Source: Micromonospora sp. U21 (GTDB lineage Bacteria > Actinomycetota > Actinomycetes > Mycobacteriales > Micromonosporaceae). Taken from it: a stretch of DNA of 64,000 nt. The notes below the pieces were generated by a model, which was given only the letters and a program-made list of their open reading frames with translations, was not told the DNA's origin and did not search any database. Shown here piece after piece: positions 34,406 through 45,368 of the stretch. The translations under genes and the position numbers were made by a program. The first letter of the stretch is position 1, and every line of letters starts with the position of its first letter. The stretch is taken from the NCBI RefSeq assembly GCF_018070045.1, contig NZ_JAGPYK010000012.1, positions 62,001-126,000 of the forward strand, given 5' to 3'.

Positions 34406-35785
34406 ATGCCAGCCGACCGTATCGACGCCGTCGTCAGCCTCGCCAAGCGCCGAGGCTTCGTCTTCCCCTCCAGCGAGATCTACGGAGGCACCCGATCGGC
34501 GTGGGACTACGGCCCGCTCGGTGTGGAGCTCAAGGAGAACGTCCGCCGGCAGTGGTGGAAGACCATGGTCCAGCAGCGCGACGACGTGGTCGGCCTCGAC
34601 TCCGCGGTGATCCTGGCCCGCAAGGTGTGGGAGGCGTCCGGTCACATCGCCGAGTTCGTCGACCCGCTCACCGAGTGCCAGTTCTGCCACAAGCGGTTCC
34701 GGGCGGACCACCTCGAAGAGGCGTACGCCGAGAAGCACGGTAAGCCGTTGACCTCGCTCGCCGAGCTCAACTGCCCCAACTGCGGCAACAAGGGCACCTT
34801 CACCGAGCCGAAGATGTTCAACGGCCTGATGAAGACCTACCTGGGCCCGGTGGAGAGCGACGAAGGGCTGCACTACCTGCGCCCGGAGACCGCGCAGGGC
34901 ATCTTCGTCAACTACAAGAACGTCGAGACGGTCGCCCGCAAGAAGCCGCCGTTCGGCATCGCGCAGACCGGCAAGTCGTTCCGCAACGAGATCACCCCGG
35001 GCAACTTCATCTTCCGTACGCGGGAGTTCGAGCAGATGGAGATGGAGTTCTTCGTCGAGCCGGGCACCGACGAGCAGTGGCACGACTACTGGCTCCAGGA
35101 GCGCTGGAACTGGTACCTCGACCTCGGCCTGTCGGCGGACAACCTGCGGCTCTACGAGCACCCCAAGGAGAAGCTGTCGCACTACTCGAAGCGGACGGTG
35201 GACATCGAGTACCGCTTCCAGTTCGGCGGCAGCGAGTTCGCCGAGCTGGAGGGTGTCGCCAACCGCACCGACTTCGACCTCTCCACGCACAGCAAGCACT
35301 CCGGCGTCGACCTGTCGTACTTCGACCAGAGCAAGGGTGAGCGCTGGATGCCGTACGTCATCGAGCCGGCCGCGGGTCTGACCCGCGCGGTGCTCGCCTT
35401 CCTCCTGGAGGCGTACGACGAGGACGAGGCGCCGAACACCAAGGGCGGCGTGGACAAGCGCACCGTGATGCGGTTCGACCCGCGACTGGCCCCGGTCAAG
35501 GTGGCGGTGCTGCCGCTGTCCCGCAACGAGGCGCTGTCACCGAAGGCGAAGGACCTCGCCGCGCTGCTGCGCAAGCGCTGGGTGGTGGAGTTCGACGACT
35601 CGCAGGCGATTGGCCGCCGCTACCGCCGGCAGGACGAGATCGGCACCCCGTTCTGCGTCACGGTGGACTTCGACACGCTGGACGACAACGCCGTGACGGT
35701 TCGTAACCGGGACACCATGGCCCAGGAGCGGGTCTCCCTGGACCAGGTCGAGCGCTACCTGATCGAGCGCCTCCCCGGCTGCTGA
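34406..35785 (+). CDS. glyS: Glycine--tRNA ligase (alpha2 type)
   Basis: 459 aa. Class II synthetase charging tRNA-Gly; the eukaryote-like homodimeric form usual in actinobacteria. Motif 2 region RPETAQGIFVNYKNV, FRNEITPGNFIFRTREFEQMEMEFF and the C-terminal anticodon-binding domain are present. A putative zinc ribbon, CQFCHKRF and CPNCGNKG, lies near 90-130. ATG follows TAGGAGGAA. From memory it also sits near smtB-zur in M. tuberculosis (Rv2357c). Confidence 0.97.
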   Translation: MPADRIDAVVSLAKRRGFVFPSSEIYGGTRSAWDYGPLGVELKENVRRQWWKTMVQQRDDVVGLDSAVILARKVWEASGHIAEFVDPLTECQFCHKRFRADHLEEAYAEKHGKPLTSLAELNCPNCGNKGTFTEPKMFNGLMKTYLGPVESDEGLHYLRPETAQGIFVNYKNVETVARKKPPFGIAQTGKSFRNEITPGNFIFRTREFEQMEMEFFVEPGTDEQWHDYWLQERWNWYLDLGLSADNLRLYEHPKEKLSHYSKRTVDIEYRFQFGGSEFAELEGVANRTDFDLSTHSKHSGVDLSYFDQSKGERWMPYVIEPAAGLTRAVLAFLLEAYDEDEAPNTKGGVDKRTVMRFDPRLAPVKVAVLPLSRNEALSPKAKDLAALLRKRWVVEFDDSQAIGRRYRRQDEIGTPFCVTVDFDTLDDNAVTVRNRDTMAQERVSLDQVERYLIERLPGC

Positions 35786-35786
35786 C

Positions 35787-35843
35787 GTGTAAGGAAGGGC
35801 CCTTCTTAACGCCTCCGGTAGAGGAGGGGCCCCTTCTTAACAC
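35787..35843 (-). repeat. Dispersed GGGCCC-rich intergenic element, copy B (inverted)
   Basis: Reverse-complement relative of copies A and C: the shared block TCTACCGGAGGCGTTAA is found on the minus strand, flanked by AAGGGCCCTT-type palindromes. It begins 2 nt after the glyS stop and could act as its terminator. The -10-like end (TACACG) points back into glyS and precedes no start codon. Confidence 0.85.
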
Positions 35844-35873
35844 CACACACCCGAGCGGCGAGCACGTACGCGA

Positions 35874-36866
35874 TCACGGGTGCGGAGCCGGCGGGGGCGA
35901 GTCGGACGGGTCGACCCGTACCAGGAGGGTGGCGCCGAGCCCCCGCCGCGACTCGTACGCGTCCTCGACGGTCCGCCGGATCCGGTCCGGGTGATGCCGG
36001 AGCTGCGCCGGTGTGACGTGCAGGACCATGACGCCGTGCCGGCTCAACTCGTTGTGCCGATCCAACGTTCGTGCCCAGTCGCTCGGACTGAAGTGGTACT
36101 CCTGCGAGTCGACCTCCAGCGCCACCGCCGAGTCGGTGAGATACCCGTCCGGCGTCGGCAGCGCCACCCCGTCCGCGCTGCGTAGGCGCGGATTCCACCG
36201 GATCTCCGGCAGCACCGGGCTGCCCGCCAGGCACTCCCGCAGCTCCGCCTCCGGCGCCGATCGGGTCCCGGCAACCACCTCCGCGTACGCCATCCTGATC
36301 AGTGCCGTGCGACTGCGCCGCGCCCGGCGGATCTCCTCGTCCAGCGCGGCGAGGTCGGTGAACCCGCGCTGCACGGACTCGGCGACGATGGCCCGCACCG
36401 GACGCGGTTGCCGCAGGTCGCGGGCCGCGTCCACCACCGCCCGGGCCGGCGAGCACACCGGGTAGATCGCGGCCGATCGGGCCCGGGCGTCCAGGCTCAG
36501 GGCACGCCGGACCAGGGCAAACCCGGCCGAACGGCGCCGCGCGTGGTGCGGCACCACCAGGTGTACGTCGGTGCTGCGCGGAATCTGCCGGAAGCCGTAC
36601 CAGGTCAGCGCCGCCAGGCCGGTGAGCTGGGCCTGCGGTCCGGCGTAGAGCGCTGCGGAGATCCGTCGTTGCTCGTCGGTCAGCACCCCGGTGACCAGGG
36701 CGTACGTCGCTGGCAGGACGCGTTGCCACAGGCCGCGCCGGGCCTGGCGGTACAGGTACATGTCGTCGTAGCCGGCCTCCAGCAGTTGGGCGCGGGTGGC
36801 GATGTGCTGCTGGCGTTCGACCACCGCAGCCAGCTCGGGTGGATGTTCGCGCATGGGCCGCAGCAT
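35874..36866 (-). CDS. AbiEi-like N-domain plus DUF559 nuclease-like protein
   Basis: 330 aa. The N-terminus (about 1-90: VVERQQHIATRAQLLEAGYDDMYLYRQARRGLWQRVLPATYAL) resembles the winged-helix domain of AbiEi-type antitoxins. The C-terminus (about 235-300) resembles DUF559/Vsr-like restriction-endonuclease folds, with ALEVDSQEYHFSPSDWARTLDRHNELSRHGVMVLHVT. Such orphan proteins are frequent in actinobacteria, and no toxin partner is adjacent. The start is uncertain (ATG 36866 or 36854). Flanked by two copies of the dispersed repeat. Confidence 0.8.
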   Translation of the reverse strand: MLRPMREHPPELAAVVERQQHIATRAQLLEAGYDDMYLYRQARRGLWQRVLPATYALVTGVLTDEQRRISAALYAGPQAQLTGLAALTWYGFRQIPRSTDVHLVVPHHARRRSAGFALVRRALSLDARARSAAIYPVCSPARAVVDAARDLRQPRPVRAIVAESVQRGFTDLAALDEEIRRARRSRTALIRMAYAEVVAGTRSAPEAELRECLAGSPVLPEIRWNPRLRSADGVALPTPDGYLTDSAVALEVDSQEYHFSPSDWARTLDRHNELSRHGVMVLHVTPAQLRHHPDRIRRTVEDAYESRRGLGATLLVRVDPSDSPPPAPHP

Positions 36867-36968
36867 GGCCAGCGGAGTGGGGCTTTGTCCCGCCCGGCCC
36901 GTCCCCGCTGTGGATATCCCGCCCGTTGTGGAGAACCGTTTCGACGCCCAGCTCATGTGATATGCGTC

Positions 36969-37027
36969 GTGTTAACAGGGGGCCCTTCCTATGCACGAGG
37001 CGTTAAGCAGGGGCCCTTCCTTACACT
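36969..37027 (+). repeat. Dispersed GGGCCC-rich intergenic element, copy C
   Basis: Same orientation as copy A. Two GGGGCCCTTCCT-type blocks each preceded by GTTAA, separated by ATGCACGAGGC, ending in CCTTCCTTACACT. The edge lies 6 nt from the dusB GTG, exactly as copy A lies before the HIT gene. Confidence 0.85.
37022..37027 (+). promoter_or_regulatory. Putative -10 box (TACACT) of dusB at repeat edge
   Basis: A TAnnnT hexamer 6 nt before the GTG, identical in sequence and spacing to the one before the HIT gene at 6248. Confidence 0.5.
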
Positions 37028-37033
37028 TGGCCG

Positions 37034-38206
37034 GTGACTGCCTCGACCGTTCCTGTGCTGCGCCCGTTGACCCTCGGGCGGTATCAGGTGTGGCCGCCGG
37101 TCGTGCTCGCGCCGATGGCCGGGATCACGAACGTCGGGTTCCGGCGGCTCTGCCGGGAGCAGGGCGGCGGCATCTACGTCTGCGAGATGATCACCACTCG
37201 GGCGCTGGTCGAGCGGAACCCGAAGACGCTGCGCATGATCGCGTTCGGCGCGGACGAGCAGCCGCGGAGCCTCCAGCTCTACGGCACCGATCCGGAGATC
37301 ACCGCCGCCGCGGTACGGATCGTGGTCGAGCGCGACCTGGCCGATCACATCGACCTCAACTTCGGTTGCCCGGTGCCCAAGGTGACCCGCCGGGGTGGCG
37401 GCGCGGCGTTGCCGTGGCGGCGCCGCCTCTTCGCCCGGCTGGTGAAGGCCGCGGTGGACGCCGCGGCACCGTCCGGGGTGCCGGTCACCGTGAAGATGCG
37501 CAAGGGCATCGACGACGACCACCTGACGTACGTCGAGGCCGGGCTCGCCGTCCAGGACGCCGGGGTCGCCGCGGTGGCCCTGCACGGGCGGACGGCCGGG
37601 CAGCGCTACTCGGGCACCGCCGACTGGGACGCGATCGCCACCTTGAAGCGGGCTCTCGACGTGCCGGTGCTCGGCAACGGCGACATCTGGGAGGCCGACG
37701 ACGCGCTACGGATGGTCGCACACACCGGGGTCGACGGCGTGGTCATCGGGCGTGGCTGCCTGGGCCGGCCGTGGCTCTTCGCCGACCTGGAGGCCGCCTT
37801 CAACGGTCGCCCGGAGCGGCGGCTGCCCACCCTCGGCGAGGTGGCGGTGACCATGCGCCGGCACGCTGAGCTGCTGGTCGACCAGTTCGTCGCGGGGGCG
37901 CGCAACCCGGCCCGGGGTGAGCGGGACGGGTGCACCGACTTCCGCAAGCACGTCGCCTGGTATCTCAAGGGCTTTCCGGTCGGCGGCGAGCTGCGCCGTT
38001 CGCTGGCGATGATCGAGAGTCTGGCCCAGCTCGACGACCTGCTCGGCAAGCTCGACCCGACGGAGCCGTTCCCGGTGGCCGCCCTCGGCCAGCCGCGCGG
38101 CCGGACGAACTCCCCGGGCAAGGTCTTCCTGCCCGACGGTTGGCTCGCGAGCCGGGACGACGACGTCGTCCCCGAGGACGCGGAGCTGGACGACTCGGGT
38201 GGCTGA
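37034..38206 (+). CDS. dusB: tRNA dihydrouridine synthase DusB
   Basis: 390 aa. An FMN-dependent enzyme that reduces uridines in the tRNA D-loop. The TIM-barrel start VVLAPMAGITNVGFRRLC, the catalytic Cys in NFGCPVPKVTRRGGGAAL, VKMRKGIDDDH, ALHGRTAGQRYSG and the FMN phosphate motif GVVIGRGCLGRPWLF are clear. GTG start without a ribosome binding site, probably leaderless. A strong hairpin follows. Confidence 0.95.
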   Translation: MTASTVPVLRPLTLGRYQVWPPVVLAPMAGITNVGFRRLCREQGGGIYVCEMITTRALVERNPKTLRMIAFGADEQPRSLQLYGTDPEITAAAVRIVVERDLADHIDLNFGCPVPKVTRRGGGAALPWRRRLFARLVKAAVDAAAPSGVPVTVKMRKGIDDDHLTYVEAGLAVQDAGVAAVALHGRTAGQRYSGTADWDAIATLKRALDVPVLGNGDIWEADDALRMVAHTGVDGVVIGRGCLGRPWLFADLEAAFNGRPERRLPTLGEVAVTMRRHAELLVDQFVAGARNPARGERDGCTDFRKHVAWYLKGFPVGGELRRSLAMIESLAQLDDLLGKLDPTEPFPVAALGQPRGRTNSPGKVFLPDGWLASRDDDVVPEDAELDDSGG

Positions 38207-38221
38207 TCCGGACGACGACGA

Positions 38222-38251
38222 AAGGGCCGCCCCCTGGTGGGGCCGGCCCTT
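38222..38251. terminator. Bidirectional terminator between dusB and C39 peptidase
   Basis: Stem AAGGGCCG(C)CCCC against GGGGCCGGCCCTT with a short TGG loop, 15 nt after the dusB stop and 18 nt from the convergent peptidase stop. Confidence 0.75.
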
Positions 38252-38268
38252 CGCGTTGTGTCGCCGGG

Positions 38269-38925
38269 TCAGGAGGCCGAGTAACCGCGGGTGGCGATCC
38301 AGTCGGCCAGGTTGTCCACGCTGATCCAGTACGAGGCCATGTTCGGGTCGGCGGAGTCGGCGATCTTCACCGTCTCGCCGCCGTCGCGGTAGCCCACGAC
38401 GCTGATGTAGTGGCCACCCTCGAAGGAGTGGACGGCGCCATCCACGTCGGTGGTGGTGCCGGCGATGTTCGCGACCACAGCGCGGCCCTCGTCCACGGTG
38501 TGCACGATGTCGGCGCGCAGCTTGTCGGTCTGCTTGTCATCAGCGCTGGAGCTGCTGATCTCGACGCTGCGGTACGCGTTCTTGCCGGTCTCCTTGTTCA
38601 GCACCGGGGTGATGTCGTTGATCGAGTCGGTGCCGGCCTCGGTGGTGCCCATCTCCTTGGCCATGGCGTCCACGTCGATGTTCTTGCCCTGCACGGACAG
38701 GGCGTTACGCGTGGCGGCCGGGCCGCAGTAGTAGAAGTTGGGCTGGGCCTCGTAGCGGACGTTCAGCTCGCGGTCGCCGTGGCCCTTGCGGTCGGTCTGG
38801 GTCTGGGTGACCGGCTTGGCGTCCGACGCGGCGTAGGCGAGGGTGATGGGGCCGGCGATGGCACCGCCGGCGAACGCGAGCCCGGCGGCGGTCAGAGCGG
38901 TCTTGCGGATCAGATCGGTACGCAT
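38269..38925 (-). CDS. Secreted C39-family (papain-like) peptidase
   Basis: 218 aa. A Sec signal peptide (basic MRTDLIRK, hydrophobic core, likely cleavage after AYA near 32) is followed by a Peptidase_C39_2-type domain: catalytic Cys in NFYYCGPAATRNAL, His in GGHYISVVGY and an Asp in KIADSADPN. C39_2 proteins are secreted cysteine peptidases of mostly unknown target. The start follows GAGGAG at 9 nt. Monocistronic. Confidence 0.88.
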   Translation of the reverse strand: MRTDLIRKTALTAAGLAFAGGAIAGPITLAYAASDAKPVTQTQTDRKGHGDRELNVRYEAQPNFYYCGPAATRNALSVQGKNIDVDAMAKEMGTTEAGTDSINDITPVLNKETGKNAYRSVEISSSSADDKQTDKLRADIVHTVDEGRAVVANIAGTTTDVDGAVHSFEGGHYISVVGYRDGGETVKIADSADPNMASYWISVDNLADWIATRGYSAS

Positions 38926-39377
38926 GATGGCGTGCTCCTCTGGTCGGGGGTGCGTGCGGCACACAAGGGGGCGTGCGCCGCACGGGGAAGTTCGAAGGGG
39001 ATCTGCCCTGCGGCTCGGGGGCCTGCTCGGGTGTCCGGGGGGTGTAACCGTGGCGGCCTGGTGGGTGTTCCCGCCGGCTGCCGCACCGGCCCGGGGCCGC
39101 GGTGGTCTGCCATGTGTAACGACGCGGGCCGGGCCCCGATTCCACGGTGCGGGTGGCCCCGGCCACGGGACGCGCGGTGGCAAACGGGACGGGACGCCCA
39201 CGTGTCGCAGGCCGACGAACCCGTTCCGCGCACCCACCCCGCGACCACCCGGCGGTGTCGCGGGGCGCACCTTCAACGACGTCGCCTCGACGAGGCTCGA
39301 GGCCGCACCCCGGTCCCCCGTGCCGCACCCCGGTCTCCCGTGCAGGGCAGCGGACGGGAGAGCGGACGGCGGGGCGG
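38926..39377. other. 452-nt intergenic region without a recognised gene
   Basis: It holds the leader of the C39 peptidase gene, including a small hairpin (GTGCGGC...GCCGCAC, near 38953-38982), and a 20-bp direct repeat at 39303-39322 and 39323-39342 (CCGCACCCCGGTC(C/T)CCCGTG, one mismatch). All frames crossing it are low-complexity and lack ribosome binding sites, so none is called. Confidence 0.55.
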
Positions 39378-41105
39378 TCAGGGCGTGCCGGTGAGTGGGA
39401 CGGGGTCGGTCTCCGGGCCGGTCTGGGTCGGGAGGTGCGGGCGGTTCGGCTGGGTGGCCCCGGTGCGCTCGGCGGCCCAGGGGACCTCGGGCGCGCGGTG
39501 GAAGGTGATTCCGGCGGCGGCCCAGCGCGCGCCGTGCCCGGCCAGCCGGTCGCGGAACCCGACCCAGTCGTGCGTCGCCCGGGCCGACCAACCCAGCTCG
39601 GCGATGGCGGGCAGCCGGGGCATCAGCATGAACTCGATCTCGGCCAGCGAGGTGACCGATTCGGTCCAGAGCGGCGCCTCCACACCGAGCACCGCCGTGT
39701 CGGGCACGCCCGTCACGTGTGACCCGGGATCCCAGTCGTACGCCCGGCGCACGTCGATGAGGCCGGCCCAGTCCTGCCCGACCGGGGTGTCCGGGTCGTA
39801 CTTCATGTCCAGATAGGCGTGGTTGCCGGGGGAGAGGATCAGCCGGGCGCCCCGGCGTACGGCGTCGAGGGTGGCCGGGTCTTCGCCGTTCGTGCCCCAC
39901 CACTGGAGGACTCGCCCGTCGAGGTGCGCGGCCGGCGCGAGCTGGTGCCAGCCGACCACGGTCTTGCCGGTGTCGGCGACGATCCGCTGCGTCCGCTCGA
40001 TGAAACCGGTGTAGACCTCGCCCTTGACCTTGAACGCCTCATCGCCGCCGATGTGCAGCCACGGCCCGGGGGTGAGCGCGGCCACCTCACCCAAGACGTC
40101 GGCGATGAAGTCGTACGTCCGCTCGTCGGTGGGGTCGACGTAGCTGAAGCCGACCTCGGTGCCGGTGTACGGCGGTGGCGCGACCTTGTCCGGCGCCAGC
40201 TCGGGGTACGCGACCAGCGCCGAGTTGGTGTGCCCGGGGAGGTCGATCTCCGGGACGACGGTGACGTGGCGGGCGGCGGCGTAGGAGACGATCCGCTGGT
40301 AGTCGGCCTTCGTGTAGTGCCCGCTGGGGCCACCGCCGACCTCGGTCGCCCCGCCGACGGTGGTCAACCTCGGCCAGGAGTCGACGGCGATCCGCCAGCC
40401 CTGGTCGTCGGTCAGGTGCAGGTGCAGGTGGTTGAGCTTGTAGCGGGCCAGGTGGTCGACGACGCGCAGCACGTCCTCGACGGCGAAGAAGTGCCGTGCC
40501 ACATCGAGCATCGCGCCCCGGTACGGGAACCGGGGCGCGTCGGTGATGGTCCCGCCGGGCAGCGCCCACCTTTCGGTGACCGGGACCGGGCTCTCGATGG
40601 CCGGTGGTAGCAGCTGGCGCAGGGTCTGCGCGCCGTGGAAGAGGCCGCTGCTGGTGACCGCGGTGATGGTGACGCCGTCGCGGGTCACGGCGAGCCGGTA
40701 TCCCTCCGTGCCCAGGCTGTCGTCGTCGTCCAGCACGAGCGCGATGCCACCGGCCGATGCCGGTCGGGTGGTGTCGGTGACCGGCAGCGGGTAACCGGTG
40801 GCCGGTCGCAGCAGCTCGGCGAGTTGCGCGGCGACCGTCAGCGCGGCGGGGTCGGCACTGGCCACGATGACGGCGTCGGGCGGCAGCAGCCAGTCCTCGG
40901 CCGGGTCCGGCTCGACCTGCTGCGGGGCGGGCACGACGTCGGCCAGCCGGACCGGGGCCGGCGGGGCGAGCAGCTCGGCGGCGGCCTGTTCGGCCGACCG
41001 GGCCAGGGTGGCCGCGTCCGGCTCGGGTGCCGACAGCGGCAGCGAGCCGGTGGCACCGGACCCGCCGGGGGTGGCGGTGGGTCCGGGGGAGGGGATGGTC
41101 GACAC
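39378..41105 (-). CDS. Beta-N-acetylhexosaminidase, GH20
   Basis: About 575 aa. It removes terminal GlcNAc/GalNAc from chito-oligosaccharides or glycoconjugates by substrate-assisted catalysis. The N-terminal GH20b domain (about 60-180) precedes the catalytic barrel with FPYRGAMLDVARHFF, HLHLTDDQGWRI, VPEIDLPGHTNSAL and the acid pair HIGGDEAF. No convincing signal peptide, so a cytoplasmic role is likely. GTG 41105 has GGAG upstream; GTG 41159 would add 18 residues. Confidence 0.9.
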   Translation of the reverse strand: MSTIPSPGPTATPGGSGATGSLPLSAPEPDAATLARSAEQAAAELLAPPAPVRLADVVPAPQQVEPDPAEDWLLPPDAVIVASADPAALTVAAQLAELLRPATGYPLPVTDTTRPASAGGIALVLDDDDSLGTEGYRLAVTRDGVTITAVTSSGLFHGAQTLRQLLPPAIESPVPVTERWALPGGTITDAPRFPYRGAMLDVARHFFAVEDVLRVVDHLARYKLNHLHLHLTDDQGWRIAVDSWPRLTTVGGATEVGGGPSGHYTKADYQRIVSYAAARHVTVVPEIDLPGHTNSALVAYPELAPDKVAPPPYTGTEVGFSYVDPTDERTYDFIADVLGEVAALTPGPWLHIGGDEAFKVKGEVYTGFIERTQRIVADTGKTVVGWHQLAPAAHLDGRVLQWWGTNGEDPATLDAVRRGARLILSPGNHAYLDMKYDPDTPVGQDWAGLIDVRRAYDWDPGSHVTGVPDTAVLGVEAPLWTESVTSLAEIEFMLMPRLPAIAELGWSARATHDWVGFRDRLAGHGARWAAAGITFHRAPEVPWAAERTGATQPNRPHLPTQTGPETDPVPLTGTP

Positions 41106-41419
41106 GGCGGCGGCTCCGGGGGGTGTATTCGCGTCGGTTATGGCAAAAGTGAGGTTCACCGGCTGGTGTTGCCGTCAAGGGTACGGCGACAGGCCGGGAT
41201 GCGTGATCGTGCGCATGGAAGCGTTCCCAAAAACCGGTACGAACACGGATAGTCGTGGTAGCTGTGCCTATTGTCACCGAACGGTCCCAGGTCACTCGAT
41301 GTTCGCTTAACCTTCGCCCACCGATCGGCGTCGACCCCGGGATTACCGGTGGTCCGTCCCGGGGTATGAGGAAACTGAACCTTCGTTAAGTGTCAATCCG
41401 GCGCGCGTGGGAGGCTCTG
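41106..41419. other. Divergent promoter region hexosaminidase / ppdK
   Basis: About 314 nt with lower GC than its flanks. It holds a LacI-type operator candidate at 41216-41229, an extension option for the hexosaminidase frame up to 41159, an extension option for ppdK from 41390, and the related strings CTTAACCTTCG and GAACCTTCGTTAAG before ppdK. No small gene is called. Confidence 0.5.
41216..41229 (-). promoter_or_regulatory. Putative LacI-family operator before hexosaminidase gene
   Basis: On the minus strand TGGGAACGCTTCCA, a near-palindrome with a central CG, very similar to LacI-family boxes of actinobacteria such as the CebR box TGGGAGCGCTCCCA. It lies about 110 nt before the hexosaminidase start. 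No LacI gene lies in the window. Confidence 0.5.
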
Positions 41420-44608
<3,189 letters not shown>

Positions 44609-44890
44609 CTCCGTGCCGACCACCATGTCTGCGTCCACGAGCGTCTCTCCCTACCGGTCGGGCCCCTGAGTGCGATCGGTTGGTCACGTTCCGCGCTGGG
44701 AACGCTACCGGTGGCCACCTCCGCCCGCGAGCCCGTAACCCTCGGCGATCGGCTGACAACTCCCGGCCAGTCGGCGGTTGTGGACCTTCCGGCGAGGCGT
44801 CGCGGGCAGGCCGGGCGGCTCCGGCGGGCGTAATCTTGGCTGGCTCGTACACCGCCGATTGCGCACGCCGTCGAGGGAAAGGGTGACTGC

Positions 44891-45244
44891 ATGAGCAGCG
44901 TCTGGGAGAGCCTGACCGTCGACGCCCGCGATCCGGCCCGACTGGCCCGCTGGTGGGCTGAGGCGCTCGGCTACCAGCTCATCACCGAGAAGCCGGACGA
45001 GGTGGAGATCCGCCAGTCCGCCGATCGGCTCCCCGGCCTGGTCTTCGTGCCGGTGGCCGAGGGCAAGGAGCGGAAGAACCGGCTGCACCTCGACCTACGG
45101 CCCGCCGACCAGGAGGCCGAGGTCGAGCGGCTGGTCGACATGGGTGCCCGGCACGTCGACATCGACCAGGGCGACGTGGAGTGGACGGTGCTGGCCGACC
45201 CGGAGGGCAACGAGTTCTGCGTGCTTCGCGAGCGCGAGGAGTGA
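44891..45244 (+). CDS. VOC family (glyoxalase-like) protein
   Basis: 117 aa. A glyoxalase/bleomycin-resistance superfamily fold: VWESLTVDARDPARLARWWAEALGYQL, a central HLDLRPAD and the final VLADPEGNEFCVL typical of Glyoxalase_6-type proteins. Substrate unknown. ATG with GGGAAAGGG upstream. Its last 17 nt are the seed of the 60-bp tandem repeat that follows. Confidence 0.9.
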   Translation: MSSVWESLTVDARDPARLARWWAEALGYQLITEKPDEVEIRQSADRLPGLVFVPVAEGKERKNRLHLDLRPADQEAEVERLVDMGARHVDIDQGDVEWTVLADPEGNEFCVLREREE

Positions 45245-45360
45245 GCCGGGTTTGCGAGCCCCGCAGTCGCGAGCAAGGGGCAGCTCTGCGAGCGCGAGGA
45301 GTGAGCCGGGTTTGCGAGCCCCGCAGTCGCGAGCAAGGGGCAGCTCTGCGAGCGCGAGGA
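45241..45360 (+). repeat. Exact 60-bp tandem duplication between VOC gene and dgt
   Basis: Positions 45241-45300 and 45301-45360 are identical. Each unit runs from GTGAGCCGGGTTTGCGAGCC through CGCAGTCGCGAGC to GCGAGCGCGAGGA. The VOC 3' end (GCGAGCGCGAGGAGTGA) matches the end of each unit, so three copies of that 17-mer exist. The last one supplies GAGGA as the dgt ribosome binding site. Confidence 0.95.
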
Positions 45361-45368
45361 GTGACCGG

